Assembly (NCBI RefSeq): GCF_015024225.1 | Contig: NZ_JACJGM010000005.1 | Location: forward strand, 124,001-188,000 | Length of the DNA: 64,000 nucleotides | Direction: 5' to 3' | From: Nocardioides lijunqiniae | GTDB taxonomy: Bacteria > Actinomycetota > Actinomycetes > Propionibacteriales > Nocardioidaceae | Shown here: positions 25,286 to 33,501 of the stretch, one piece after another | Layout: the number at the start of each line of letters is the position of its first letter | How positions within the stretch are numbered: position 1 is the first letter of the stretch | Program-made: the position numbers and the translations under genes | The notes under the pieces: generated by a model | Seen by the model: only the letters and a program-made list of their open reading frames with translations | Told to the model about the DNA's origin: nothing | Databases searched by the model: none

Positions 25286-26997
25286 GCCGGACTCAACGCC
25301 TTCTCACCGCGCAGCAATTCCTCGTCGGCGCGCGCGACCCACGTCGCGAAGCGCTCGCCCTCGGTGCGGGCGGCCAGGAAGTTGCCGACGACGACGGTGA
25401 TGTAGTCGTCGAGACCGGCGCTGGTCACCTTGTGGGCGCGCAGCTTGCGGCCGAAGTTGGCGTCGAGCCCGGTGGCGCCGCCGAGGTGCACCTGGAAGCC
25501 CTCGACCTGCTCGCCGTCGGACATCACGAGCTGTCCCTTGAGGCCGATGTCGGCGACCTGGGTGCGGGCGCAGGCGTTGGGGCAGCCGTTGACGTTGACG
25601 GTGATCGGCGTGTCGAGGTCGGGGAAGCGCTTCTCCAGCTCGCCGACGAGCAGGCGGGCCCGCTCCTTGGTGTCGACGATCGCCAGCTTGCAGAACTCGA
25701 TGCCGGTGCAGGCCATCGTGTTGCGGCGCCAGTTCGACGGGCGGGCGCTGAGGCCGATCTCGTCGAGCCGGGCGACGAGCGCCTCGACCTTGTCCTCGTC
25801 GACGCCGATCAGCACGATCTTCTGGTACGGCGTCAGGCGGGCGCCGGCCACGCCGAACTCCTCGATCAGGTCCGCCAGCTGCACCAGGAGCGAGCCGGAC
25901 ACCCGGCCGACCGTGGGCGCGATGCCGACGTAGAACTTGCCGTCCTTCTGGGGGTGGACGCCGATGTGGTCGCGGTGGCCCACCGGGGTCGGCGGCGAGG
26001 GGGTGGAGACGAGCTCGCGCCCGAGGTACTCCTTCTCCAGCACCTCGCGGAACTTCTCGACGCCCCAGTCGGCGACCAGGAACTTCAGCCGCGCCCGGGA
26101 GCGCAGCCGCCGGTAGCCGTAGTCGCGGAAGATGCCGGCCACGCCCGCCCAGGCGTCGGCCACCTCGTCGAGCGGGATCCACACGCCGAGCTTGGCGGCC
26201 AGCATCGGGTTGGTCGACAGCCCGCCGCCGACCCACAGGTCGAAGCCGGGGCCGTGCTCGGGGTGGACGGTGCCGACGAAGGAGATGTCGTTGGTCTCCG
26301 GGCACACGTCGTGGCCCGGGTGGCCGGTCACCGCGGTCTTGAACTTGCGCGGGAAGTTGGAGAAGTCGGGGTTGCCGATGAAGCGGCGGTAGATCTCCTC
26401 GAGCGCGGGGGTCCCGTCGATGATCTCGTCGGTGGAGACGCCCGCGACGGGGGAGCCGAGGAACGGCCGGGGCGAGTCGCCGCACGCCTCGAGGCTGCTC
26501 AGGCCGGCGGCGTCGAGCCGGTCCCAGATCTCGGGGACGTCCTCGACGCGGATCCAGTGGTACTGGATGTTCTCGCGGTCGGTGACGTCGGCGGTGTCGC
26601 GCGCGAAGTCGACGCCGATCTGCCCCAGCGTCCGCACCGCCCCGGCGTCCAGCAGCCGGCCGTCGGAGCGCACCCGCAGCATGAAGTACTCGTCGTCGAG
26701 CTCCTCCTCGCCGAGCGTGGCGGTCTTGCCGCCGTCGAAGCCGGGCGCCCGCTGCGTGTACAGCCCCATCCACCGGAAGCGGCCGCGCAGGTCGGCGGGG
26801 TCGATCGAGGCGAAGCCGCGCTTGGAGTAGATGTTGATGATCCGGGCGCGGACGTTGAGCGGGTCGTCGTCCTTCTTGGACTGCTCGTTCTTGTTCAGCG
26901 GCTCGGTGTAGCCGAACGCCCACTGACCCTCGGCCCGCTTGGGGCGGGGGACGTCGGTGTGGGCCGGGGGCTGGGCCTGGAAGCGCTGGTCGGGCAT
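25282..26997 (-). CDS. sir: Ferredoxin-dependent sulfite reductase (SirA/NirA type)
   Basis: 571 aa siroheme/[4Fe-4S] enzyme reducing sulfite to sulfide. Cluster ligands are MACTGIEFCKLA (C-x5-C) and NVNGCPNACAR (C-x3-C). The two duplicated ferrite-like halves are visible (RENIQYHWIR and GVHPQKDGKFYVGI segments). The mycobacterial sulfite reductase of this group has a Tyr-Cys crosslink near its siroheme; the Tyr in MGLYTQRAPG and the Cys in LEACGDSPR would be the candidates. First protein gene of the operon, 74 bases downstream of a leader peptide. Confidence 0.94.
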   Translation of the reverse strand: MPDQRFQAQPPAHTDVPRPKRAEGQWAFGYTEPLNKNEQSKKDDDPLNVRARIINIYSKRGFASIDPADLRGRFRWMGLYTQRAPGFDGGKTATLGEEELDDEYFMLRVRSDGRLLDAGAVRTLGQIGVDFARDTADVTDRENIQYHWIRVEDVPEIWDRLDAAGLSSLEACGDSPRPFLGSPVAGVSTDEIIDGTPALEEIYRRFIGNPDFSNFPRKFKTAVTGHPGHDVCPETNDISFVGTVHPEHGPGFDLWVGGGLSTNPMLAAKLGVWIPLDEVADAWAGVAGIFRDYGYRRLRSRARLKFLVADWGVEKFREVLEKEYLGRELVSTPSPPTPVGHRDHIGVHPQKDGKFYVGIAPTVGRVSGSLLVQLADLIEEFGVAGARLTPYQKIVLIGVDEDKVEALVARLDEIGLSARPSNWRRNTMACTGIEFCKLAIVDTKERARLLVGELEKRFPDLDTPITVNVNGCPNACARTQVADIGLKGQLVMSDGEQVEGFQVHLGGATGLDANFGRKLRAHKVTSAGLDDYITVVVGNFLAARTEGERFATWVARADEELLRGEKALSPA

Positions 26998-27071
26998 GAG
27001 GAGCTGGTCCTTCGCTGAGTGCCGCGCGGCGCCTGCTCAGCAGGGGCGCGGGATGATCGGGGTGGCGTCGT

Positions 27072-27161
27072 TCAGCGGGGCCAACACATCGCGCTGCGCG
27101 TACGCCCGAAGTCCACGTGGCGACGTACCACGAGGTAGGCGTGCGTCCGGGCGCTGATCAT
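27072..27161 (-). CDS. Leader peptide of the sulfite reductase operon
   Basis: 29 codons on the minus strand: begins MISARTHAYLVVRRHVDF and ends SAMCWPR. The RTHxYLVxRRHVDFxRxxSAxC pattern is that of the putative leader peptides found upstream of actinobacterial sulfur-assimilation genes, with one conserved Cys near the end. Its stop is 74 bases upstream of the sir ATG. Family knowledge and position suggest attenuation that responds to cysteinyl-tRNA. It is too short to be noticed by ordinary gene calling. Confidence 0.8.
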   Translation of the reverse strand: MISARTHAYLVVRRHVDFGRTRSAMCWPR

Positions 27162-27208
27162 GTCAAGCAGTCTCACGGTGCGGACGCCCTTCTCACAAAC
27201 CGGAATCC

Positions 27209-27235
27209 CATGATGTGGACGGCGCGTCCATCATG
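27209..27235. promoter_or_regulatory. Inverted repeat between divergent sir leader and secreted-protein gene
   Basis: CATGATGTGGACG...CGTCCATCATG is an imperfect palindrome of 27 bases in a 246-base gap between the leader peptide start and the rightward gene. It could be an operator for either side. The rest of the gap (27162-27407) shows no other gene; it contains an AGGAAGAGG stretch 9 bases before the rightward ATG. Confidence 0.4.
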
Positions 27236-27407
27236 CGAGACGCCGGCACTGGGGCGACGCCTGGAGCTGCCGGTCGTGGGGCGTACGTCACACGGCCGGC
27301 CCGCAGGCTCGCTCCGCGCAATGGCCCATTCAGGTCATGCGCCCCGCAGCCGCGCGGAGGACGGTGGAGGGAGTCGATCCCACCACCACCAGGAAGAGGC
27401 CCGCACC

Positions 27408-28124
27408 ATGACCAGTCCCACGACCCCTCGCTTCCTCAGTCGCGAGAACCTCAGCCGAGACGTGCGCACCGCCGTCGTCGCCCTCCTCGTCAGCGTCCTG
27501 GCGATGGCGAGCCCCAGCGTCGCCGCCAAGATCAAGAACGCCGACAAGGTCGACGGCAAGGACGCCGTCGGGGCGGCCGCCTCGGTCAAGCAGCGCAAGG
27601 GCAAGCTCGTGGCCACCAACCGCAAGGGCTACCTGCCCGACAACATCATCAGGAGCGCGCGCAACGCCGACCGGCTCGACGGCCTGGACAGCGCGGCGCT
27701 CGTGACCAGGACGGCCGCGCGCGGCGAGGTCCTGCGCGGTGAGTGGGCCGCGTGGGGAGGTGGCAGTGCCGGCTACGTCGAGGACACCGTCTCCTTCGGC
27801 AAGACGCTGCCGGTCCGGGTCCCGTCCACCAGGATCACCGTGCTCGATGAGGGCGCCCCGTTCACCGCCAACTGTCCCGGCCCCGGACAGGTCGTGCCCC
27901 GCGCCTGGCTGTGCGTCTACACCAACACCCAGGGCGGCGTGACCGGGCTGAACGGCTACAACGCGTCCGACGGCAGCAACCACACCTCGACGATCGGCTT
28001 CGGCGTCTACGGCGACTGCATCAGCGCGTCCTGCTACCAGTACGGCAGCTGGGCGGTGCGCGCCGGCAGCGCCGCCGACGCGCCGCCGCGGCCGGCACCT
28101 CGAGCCGCGTCCAACCCGCGATGA
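27408..28124 (+). CDS. Hypothetical secreted protein with NADKVDGKDA motif
   Basis: 238 aa from the ATG at 27408. Signal-like helix near residues 20-40 (TAVVALLVSVLAMASPSVAA) is followed by AKIKNADKVDGKDAVGAA and later ARNADRLDGLDSAAL. These are copies of the ADKVDGxxA motif frequent in large actinobacterial surface proteins. The C-terminal half has four Cys (around 143-220: NCPGPG, WLCVY, GDCISASCYQ) that may form disulfides. Function unknown. Confidence 0.75.
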   Translation: MTSPTTPRFLSRENLSRDVRTAVVALLVSVLAMASPSVAAKIKNADKVDGKDAVGAAASVKQRKGKLVATNRKGYLPDNIIRSARNADRLDGLDSAALVTRTAARGEVLRGEWAAWGGGSAGYVEDTVSFGKTLPVRVPSTRITVLDEGAPFTANCPGPGQVVPRAWLCVYTNTQGGVTGLNGYNASDGSNHTSTIGFGVYGDCISASCYQYGSWAVRAGSAADAPPRPAPRAASNPR

Positions 28125-28163
28125 GGTTTCGGCCGTGACGGCGGCGCTGGCTAGGCTGCCGTC

Positions 28164-29606
28164 ATGGCCGACCTGAACGCCCTGACCAGCAGCGCCTACT
28201 CCCAAGCTCTTGAGGTGATCGCCTCGGTCGAGCCCCGCATCGCGGAGGCCACCCGCCAGGAGCTGGCCGACCAGCGCGGCTCGCTCAAGCTCATCGCCAG
28301 CGAGAACTACGCCTCGCCCGCGGTGCTGCTCACCATGGGCACCTGGTTCAGCGACAAGTACGCCGAGGGCACGGTTGGCCACCGCTTCTACGCCGGCTGC
28401 CAGAACGTCGACACCGTCGAGACCCTCGCGGCCGAGCACGCCCGCGAGCTGTTCGGCGCCGAGTACGCCTACGCCCAGCCCCACTCCGGCATCGACGCCA
28501 ACCTGGTGGCCTTCTGGTCGATCCTCGCCCACCGCGTCGAGGGTCCCTGGCTGGAGAAGGCCGGCTCCAAGAACGTCAACGAGCTCACCGACGCCGACTG
28601 GGAGTCGCTGCGCAAGGAGCTGGGCAACCAGCGCCTGCTCGGGATGAGCCTGGACGCCGGCGGCCACCTGACCCACGGCTTCCGCCCCAACATCAGCGGC
28701 AAGATGTTCCACCAGCAGCAGTACGGCACCGACCCGGAGACCGGGCTGCTCGACTACGACGCGCTGCGTGCCAAGGCCCGCGAGTTCAAGCCGCTGATCC
28801 TGGTCGCCGGCTACTCCGCCTACCCTCGCCGCGTGAACTTCGCGAAGATGCGCGAGATCGCCGACGAGGTCGGCGCCACCCTGATGGTCGACATGGCCCA
28901 CTTCGCCGGCCTGGTCGCTGGCAAGGTGTTCACCGGCGACGAGGACCCCGTGCCGCACGCCCACGTCGTCACGACCACCACCCACAAGAGCCTGCGCGGA
29001 CCGCGCGGCGGCATGGTGCTGGCCACCGAGGAGTACGCCCCGTCCGTCGACCGCGGCTGCCCGATGGTGCTCGGCGGCCCGCTCTCGCACGTGATGGCAG
29101 CCAAGGCCGTCGCGCTGGCCGAGGCCCGCCAGCCGGCGTTCCAGACCTACGCGCAGGAGGTCGCCGACAACGCCAAGTCGCTGGCCGAGGGCTTCCTCAA
29201 GCGCGATGGCGACCTCGTCACCGGCGGCACCGACAACCACCTGGTGCTGCTCGACGTCTCGCGCTTCGGCCTGACCGGTCGCCAGGCCGAGTCGGCGCTG
29301 CTCGACGCGGGCGTCGTCACCAACCGCAACTCCGTCCCGGCCGACCCCAACGGCGCCTGGTACACCTCCGGCATCCGGCTCGGCACCCCCGCGCTGACCA
29401 CGCGCGGCTTCGGCCACGACGAGTTCGACCGGGTCGCCGAGCTGATCGTCCACGTCTTGCAGAACACCCAGCCCGGCACGACCAAGGCCGGGGGGCCGTC
29501 CAAGGCGTCCTACGTCCTGGCCGACGGCGTGGCCGACAAGGTCAAGGACGCCTCGGCCGAGATGCTGGACAAGCACCCGCTCTACCCCGGGCTCGAGCTC
29601 TCCTAG
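28164..29606 (+). CDS. glyA: Serine hydroxymethyltransferase
   Basis: 480 aa PLP enzyme interconverting serine and glycine with tetrahydrofolate. Motifs: [54 protein letters not shown], and the PLP lysine in [14 protein letters not shown]. It is longer than the usual ~420 aa because of an insertion around residues 125-175 ([19 protein letters not shown]). This long form occurs in several actinobacteria. Single gene, ATG start; it converges on the response regulator gene (the two stop codons overlap by 4 bases). Confidence 0.95.
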   Translation: MADLNALTSSAYSQALEVIASVEPRIAEATRQELADQRGSLKLIASENYASPAVLLTMGTWFSDKYAEGTVGHRFYAGCQNVDTVETLAAEHARELFGAEYAYAQPHSGIDANLVAFWSILAHRVEGPWLEKAGSKNVNELTDADWESLRKELGNQRLLGMSLDAGGHLTHGFRPNISGKMFHQQQYGTDPETGLLDYDALRAKAREFKPLILVAGYSAYPRRVNFAKMREIADEVGATLMVDMAHFAGLVAGKVFTGDEDPVPHAHVVTTTTHKSLRGPRGGMVLATEEYAPSVDRGCPMVLGGPLSHVMAAKAVALAEARQPAFQTYAQEVADNAKSLAEGFLKRDGDLVTGGTDNHLVLLDVSRFGLTGRQAESALLDAGVVTNRNSVPADPNGAWYTSGIRLGTPALTTRGFGHDEFDRVAELIVHVLQNTQPGTTKAGGPSKASYVLADGVADKVKDASAEMLDKHPLYPGLELS

Positions 29607-30280
29607 AGGCAGCGGTACTCCAGCTCCGGCCGTCCGCCGGAGCCGTAGCGCGGCTGTCGCTCGGCGCTGCCGGTGTCGGCGAGGTGCTCGAGGTAGCGCC
29701 GGGCGGTGACCCGGGAGGCGCCGACGACGGCGGCGACCTCGCTCGCCGACAGCGGTACGTCGCTCGCGCGCAGGGCGGCGGTGACCTCGCGCATGGTGTC
29801 GACGCTCATGCCCTTGGGCAGGTCGGCGCCGGCGACGGGTCGCAGCGAGCCGAGCATCCGGTCCACCTCGTCCTGGGCCACCTCGTCGGTCGCGGCGTCC
29901 AGCTGGGCGCGGTAGGCGGCGTACTGCTCGAGCTTGGCGCGGAAGGTCGCGAACGTGAACGGCTTCAGCAGGTAGAGGACGACCCCCTGGGCCACCGCGT
30001 GCCGCACCACGTCGGTGTCGCGCGCCGCCGTCACCGCGATCACGTCGCACAGCTGGCCCGCGGCGCGCATCCGCTGCAGCAGCCCGAGCCCGTGGCCGTC
30101 GGGGAGGTGCATGTCCAGGAGCACCAGGTCGACGGCCGCGTCGGAGGCGAGGAAGCGCGCCGCCTCGGCGGCCGACCGGGCGGTGCCGGCCACCTCGAAG
30201 CCGTCCAGTCGGGCGACGTACGACGCGTGCGCCTCGGCGGCCAGCGCCTCGTCCTCCACGATGAGGACCCGGGTCGTCAC
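29603..30280 (-). CDS. Response regulator, DcuR/DctR (CitB) family
   Basis: 225 aa from the GTG at 30280. Receiver domain residues ~5-120 with the acidic pocket (VEDEALAAE), phosphoryl Asp in [13 protein letters not shown] (about D54) and Lys in YLLKPF. The C-terminal part has a winged-helix-type DNA-binding region ([23 protein letters not shown]) as in DctR/DcuR. The start overlaps the stop of the kinase gene (GTGA). The partner kinase and the divergent dctA gene indicate control of C4-dicarboxylate uptake. Confidence 0.9.
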   Translation of the reverse strand: MTTRVLIVEDEALAAEAHASYVARLDGFEVAGTARSAAEAARFLASDAAVDLVLLDMHLPDGHGLGLLQRMRAAGQLCDVIAVTAARDTDVVRHAVAQGVVLYLLKPFTFATFRAKLEQYAAYRAQLDAATDEVAQDEVDRMLGSLRPVAGADLPKGMSVDTMREVTAALRASDVPLSASEVAAVVGASRVTARRYLEHLADTGSAERQPRYGSGGRPELEYRCL

Positions 30281-31875
30281 GTCGCCGCCTCCGGGCGCGG
30301 CAGCTCGACGGTGAAGCGCGCCCCGCCGAGCGGTGACCCGTCCACCCGCACCCGACCGCCGTAGCGCCGAGCGACCTGGGCGACCAGCGCCAGGCCGACG
30401 CCACGGCCGCCGGAGGCCTTGGTGGACCAGCCGCGCTCGAGCGCGTGCGCGGCCTCCTCCTCGTCCAGGCCGGGGCCGCTGTCGCCGACGACCACCCGAA
30501 GCAGGTCGCCGTCGGTCTCGAGCGACACCTCGACGCGGCGGGTGTCGGACCCGGTGACGGCGTCGAAGGCGTTGTCGAGGAGGTTGCCGAGCACGGTGAC
30601 GAGCTCGCGGGAGGAGACGGCGGCGTCCTCGGGGATGCGGCCGGTGATGCCCAGCTCGATGCCGCGCTCCACGGCCTCGGAGGTCTTGCCCAGCAGCAGC
30701 GCGGAGACCACGGGGTCGCCCACGGCCCCGACGACGCGGTCGGCGAGCAGCTGGGCGACCTGGAGCTCCTCGGTCGCGAAGTCGACCGCCTCCTCGGGCC
30801 GGCCCATCTCGATGAGCGACACCACGGTGTGCAGGCGGTTGGCGGCCTCGTGGGTCTGCGAGCGGAGCGACTCGGTGAGCCCCCGCACGACGTCGAGCTC
30901 GCCGGTCACGGTGCGCAGCTCGGTGTGGTCGCGCAGCGTGACGACCGAGCCGACCTCCCGGCCCTCCCACGCGGCGGGCGACGAGGAGACCAGGAGCATG
31001 CGGTCGCCCGCGAGGTAGAGGTCGTCGGGGTGCGGGGTGCGACCCAGGGCGGCGGCGACCAGGGCCGGTGCCAGCCCGAGGTCGTCGAGGCGCCGCCCGA
31101 CCACGTCGCCCGGCAGGTCGAGCAGTCGCCGCGCCTCGTCGTTGACGAGCTGGACCCGGCCCTCGGAGTCCAGGAGCAGCAGCCCCTCGCGCACGGCGTG
31201 CAGGACCGCGGAGTAGTACTCGTACATCCGGGTCATCTCGCGCTCGCCCAGGCCGTGGGTCTGGCGCCGCAGCCGGCGGGACACCAGCCAGGCGCCGAGC
31301 AGGCCGGCGCCGAGCACCAGCGCCGCGGAGACGCCGATCAGCACGAGGTCGTCGCGCAGGGCCCGGTCGATCGACGAGATGGTGATCCCGACCGAGACCA
31401 GGGCGACCACGCGGTCGCCGTCGTGGACCGGCACGACCGAGCGCATCGAGGGGCCGAGCGTCCCGGCGTACTCCTGGGTGAACACCCCGCCCCCGGGCGC
31501 GTCGCCCAGGTCGCCGACGAAGCGCTCGCCGACCAGTGAGGCGGTGGGGTGGCTGAAGCGGGTGCGGTCCAGGCCCATGACCACCACGAAGTCGGTGCCG
31601 GTGTCGACGCGCACCTGCTCGGCGTAGGGCTGGATCGCGGCCGAGGGCTCCGCGTCGTCGAGGGCGTCCACGACCGCGGGGGAGTCGGCCACCGCCTGGG
31701 CGACCCCGACCACGCGCTCGACCGCGGAGTCGCGGGCGTCGCGCCGGGCGTCGTACGTCGCGAGGGCGAGGGAGACCACGACCAGCAGCAGCACGACGAG
31801 CACCTGGAGCAGCAGCACCTGGCGAGCGACCGACGTCTCGCGGCGGCGCACGCGGGTGCCCGCGGCGGTGTCCAC
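30277..31875 (-). CDS. Sensor histidine kinase, DcuS/DctS-like
   Basis: About 532 aa from the GTG at 31875. TM1 (VLLLQVLVVLLLVVVSLAL), a ~130-residue extracellular sensor of the CitA/DcuS PAS type, TM2 (LVLIGVSAALVLGAGLLGAWLV), a cytoplasmic PAS (GLLLLDSEGRVQLVNDEARRLL) and an H-box RSQTHEAANRLHTVVSL typical of this family. N-box LLDNAFDAV and G-boxes GDSGPGLD and GGRGVGLALV follow. Start choice is uncertain because no clear ribosome site is visible. It senses an external C4-dicarboxylate or citrate by analogy and sits divergent to dctA. Confidence 0.88.
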   Translation of the reverse strand: MDTAAGTRVRRRETSVARQVLLLQVLVVLLLVVVSLALATYDARRDARDSAVERVVGVAQAVADSPAVVDALDDAEPSAAIQPYAEQVRVDTGTDFVVVMGLDRTRFSHPTASLVGERFVGDLGDAPGGGVFTQEYAGTLGPSMRSVVPVHDGDRVVALVSVGITISSIDRALRDDLVLIGVSAALVLGAGLLGAWLVSRRLRRQTHGLGEREMTRMYEYYSAVLHAVREGLLLLDSEGRVQLVNDEARRLLDLPGDVVGRRLDDLGLAPALVAAALGRTPHPDDLYLAGDRMLLVSSSPAAWEGREVGSVVTLRDHTELRTVTGELDVVRGLTESLRSQTHEAANRLHTVVSLIEMGRPEEAVDFATEELQVAQLLADRVVGAVGDPVVSALLLGKTSEAVERGIELGITGRIPEDAAVSSRELVTVLGNLLDNAFDAVTGSDTRRVEVSLETDGDLLRVVVGDSGPGLDEEEAAHALERGWSTKASGGRGVGLALVAQVARRYGGRVRVDGSPLGGARFTVELPRPEAAT

Positions 31876-31930
31876 GAGGTGATTGTGCCCCACCGTCTCC
31901 GGGCACTGCGTGAACACAACGACCACAAGG

Positions 31931-31944
31931 GTGACCGCGGTCAC
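31931..31944. promoter_or_regulatory. Palindrome GTGACCGCGGTCAC in the dctA/sensor-kinase gap
   Basis: A perfect 14-base palindrome lies in the 128-base region between the divergent kinase and dctA starts, and a related half-site GGTCACCG follows at 31960-31967. A binding site for the response regulator or another dimeric regulator is plausible. No direct evidence. Confidence 0.4.
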
Positions 31945-32003
31945 AGTCGGCGTGATCGTGGTCACCGTGCCGGGGGACCGCCCGGCCGAGGACCGGAGGA
32001 CGC

Positions 32004-33389
32004 ATGACCAGCACCCCAGACGTCGCGGAGAAGGCACCACGCCGCGACCGGACCCACTACCTCTACATCGCGGTGATCATCGCCGTGATCGCGGGCATCG
32101 CGGTCGGGATCGTGTTCCCCGACTTCGCCCTCGAGCTCCAGCCGCTCGGCACGGGCTTCGTCAGCCTGATCACGATGATGATCCAGCCGATCATCTTCTG
32201 CACGATCGTGCTCGGCGTCGGCACGGTGGCCAACGCGGCGCGCATCGGCAAGGTCGGTGGGCTCGCGCTGCTCTACTTCATCACCCTGTCCACGGTGGCG
32301 CTGGCGATCGGCATGGTGGTCGGCAACTTCCTGCACCCCGGCGAGGGCCTCCAGCTGAGCGACGAGATCGCGCAGGCGGGGCAGGCCAAGGCCGCCGAGG
32401 GCAAGGCGGAGAGCACCACCGAATTCCTGCTGGGCATCGTCCCGACGTCGCTGCTGTCGGGGCTGACGTCCGGCGAGGTGCTGCAGACGCTCTTCATCGC
32501 GCTGCTCATCGGGTTCGCGCTGCTGAAGATGGGCGAGGCCGGCAAGCCGATCCTGCGCGGCGTCGAGATCATACAGAAGCTCGTCTTCCGCGTGCTCTCG
32601 ATGATCATGTGGGCGGCGCCGGTTGGTGCCTTCGGCGCGATGGCGGCCGTCACCGGCGGGGGCGGGGTCGATGCCCTGCAGAGCCTCGCGGTGCTGATGA
32701 TCGGCTTCTACGTCACCTGCGGGCTGTTCGTCTTCGTCGTCCTCGGGACGCTGCTCAAGCTCACCACCGGCGTCAACATCTTCTCGCTGATGCGCTACCT
32801 GGGTCGGGAGTTCCTGCTGATCCTGGCGACCTCCTCCTCGGAGTCGGCGCTGCCCCGCCTGATCGCCAAGATGGAGCACGCCGGCGTCGACCGCACCACC
32901 GTCGGCGTGGTCGTGCCGACCGGCTACTCGTTCAACCTCGACGGCACCGCGATCTACCTGACGATGGCCTCGCTGTTCATCGCCGAGGCGCTGGGCGACC
33001 CGCTCTCGATCGGCGAGCAGATCTCGCTGCTGGTCTTCATGATGATCGCCTCCAAGGGCGCGGCGGGCGTCACCGGCGCCGGCCTCGCGGTCCTCGCCGG
33101 CGGACTCAACTCCCACCGCCCCGAGCTCGTCGACGGCGTCGGCTTCATCGTCGGCATCGACCGCTTCATGTCCGAGGCCCGCGCGCTGACGAACTTCGCC
33201 GGCAACTCGATCGCCACGGTGATCATCGGCCACTGGACCGGCGGCCTCGACCGCGGCCAGCTCGACCGCACGCTCGACGGCACCGACCCCTTCGACGAGG
33301 CCACCATGGTCGACGACCACCCCGACCGCGACGGCGACGGCGTCGGCGACCCGCCGGGCAGCCCCACCGAGGAGCCCGCCCTCCGCTGA
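32004..33389 (+). CDS. dctA: C4-dicarboxylate:cation symporter
   Basis: 461 aa member of the DAACS family (DctA/GltP). Signatures: the serine-rich hairpin ATSSSESALPRLI, GYSFNLDGTAIYLTM, MMIASKGAAGVTGAG and NFAGNSIATVII, with about eight membrane helices. The C-terminal ~45 residues are an acidic cytoplasmic tail. Ribosome site GGAGG lies 7 bases before the ATG. Divergent from a DctS/DctR-type two-component system, which presumably activates it. Confidence 0.93.
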   Translation: MTSTPDVAEKAPRRDRTHYLYIAVIIAVIAGIAVGIVFPDFALELQPLGTGFVSLITMMIQPIIFCTIVLGVGTVANAARIGKVGGLALLYFITLSTVALAIGMVVGNFLHPGEGLQLSDEIAQAGQAKAAEGKAESTTEFLLGIVPTSLLSGLTSGEVLQTLFIALLIGFALLKMGEAGKPILRGVEIIQKLVFRVLSMIMWAAPVGAFGAMAAVTGGGGVDALQSLAVLMIGFYVTCGLFVFVVLGTLLKLTTGVNIFSLMRYLGREFLLILATSSSESALPRLIAKMEHAGVDRTTVGVVVPTGYSFNLDGTAIYLTMASLFIAEALGDPLSIGEQISLLVFMMIASKGAAGVTGAGLAVLAGGLNSHRPELVDGVGFIVGIDRFMSEARALTNFAGNSIATVIIGHWTGGLDRGQLDRTLDGTDPFDEATMVDDHPDRDGDGVGDPPGSPTEEPALR

Positions 33390-33395
33390 CCTCGC

Positions 33396-33484
33396 GGGGG
33401 TTTCGAGACGGTTGCCAGGGCAACCTCCTCAACCCCCGGGTCGTCCCGGGGGTTGAGGAAGGACGAAGTCCTGTCTCGAAACCC
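33396..33484. repeat. 89-bp palindromic repeat between convergent genes
   Basis: Outer arms GGGGTTTCGAGAC (33397-33409) and GTCTCGAAACCCC (33472-33484) are perfect complements. Inner arms CCTCAACCCCCGG and CCGGGGGTTGAGG also pair perfectly, and each half contains its own mini-hairpin (GGTTGCCAGGGCAACC; GGACGAAGTCC). It sits between the stops of dctA and the acyl-CoA dehydrogenase and shares its blocks with 23422-23535. Likely a bidirectional terminator or REP-type element. Confidence 0.85.
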
Positions 33485-33501
33485 CTCGTGGCTCAGGGCG
33501 C

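Noticed and set aside
27330..30404. Long minus-strand frame over glyA and the secreted-protein gene
   Set aside because: Antisense to well-supported genes and repetitive in composition; no domain is recognisable.
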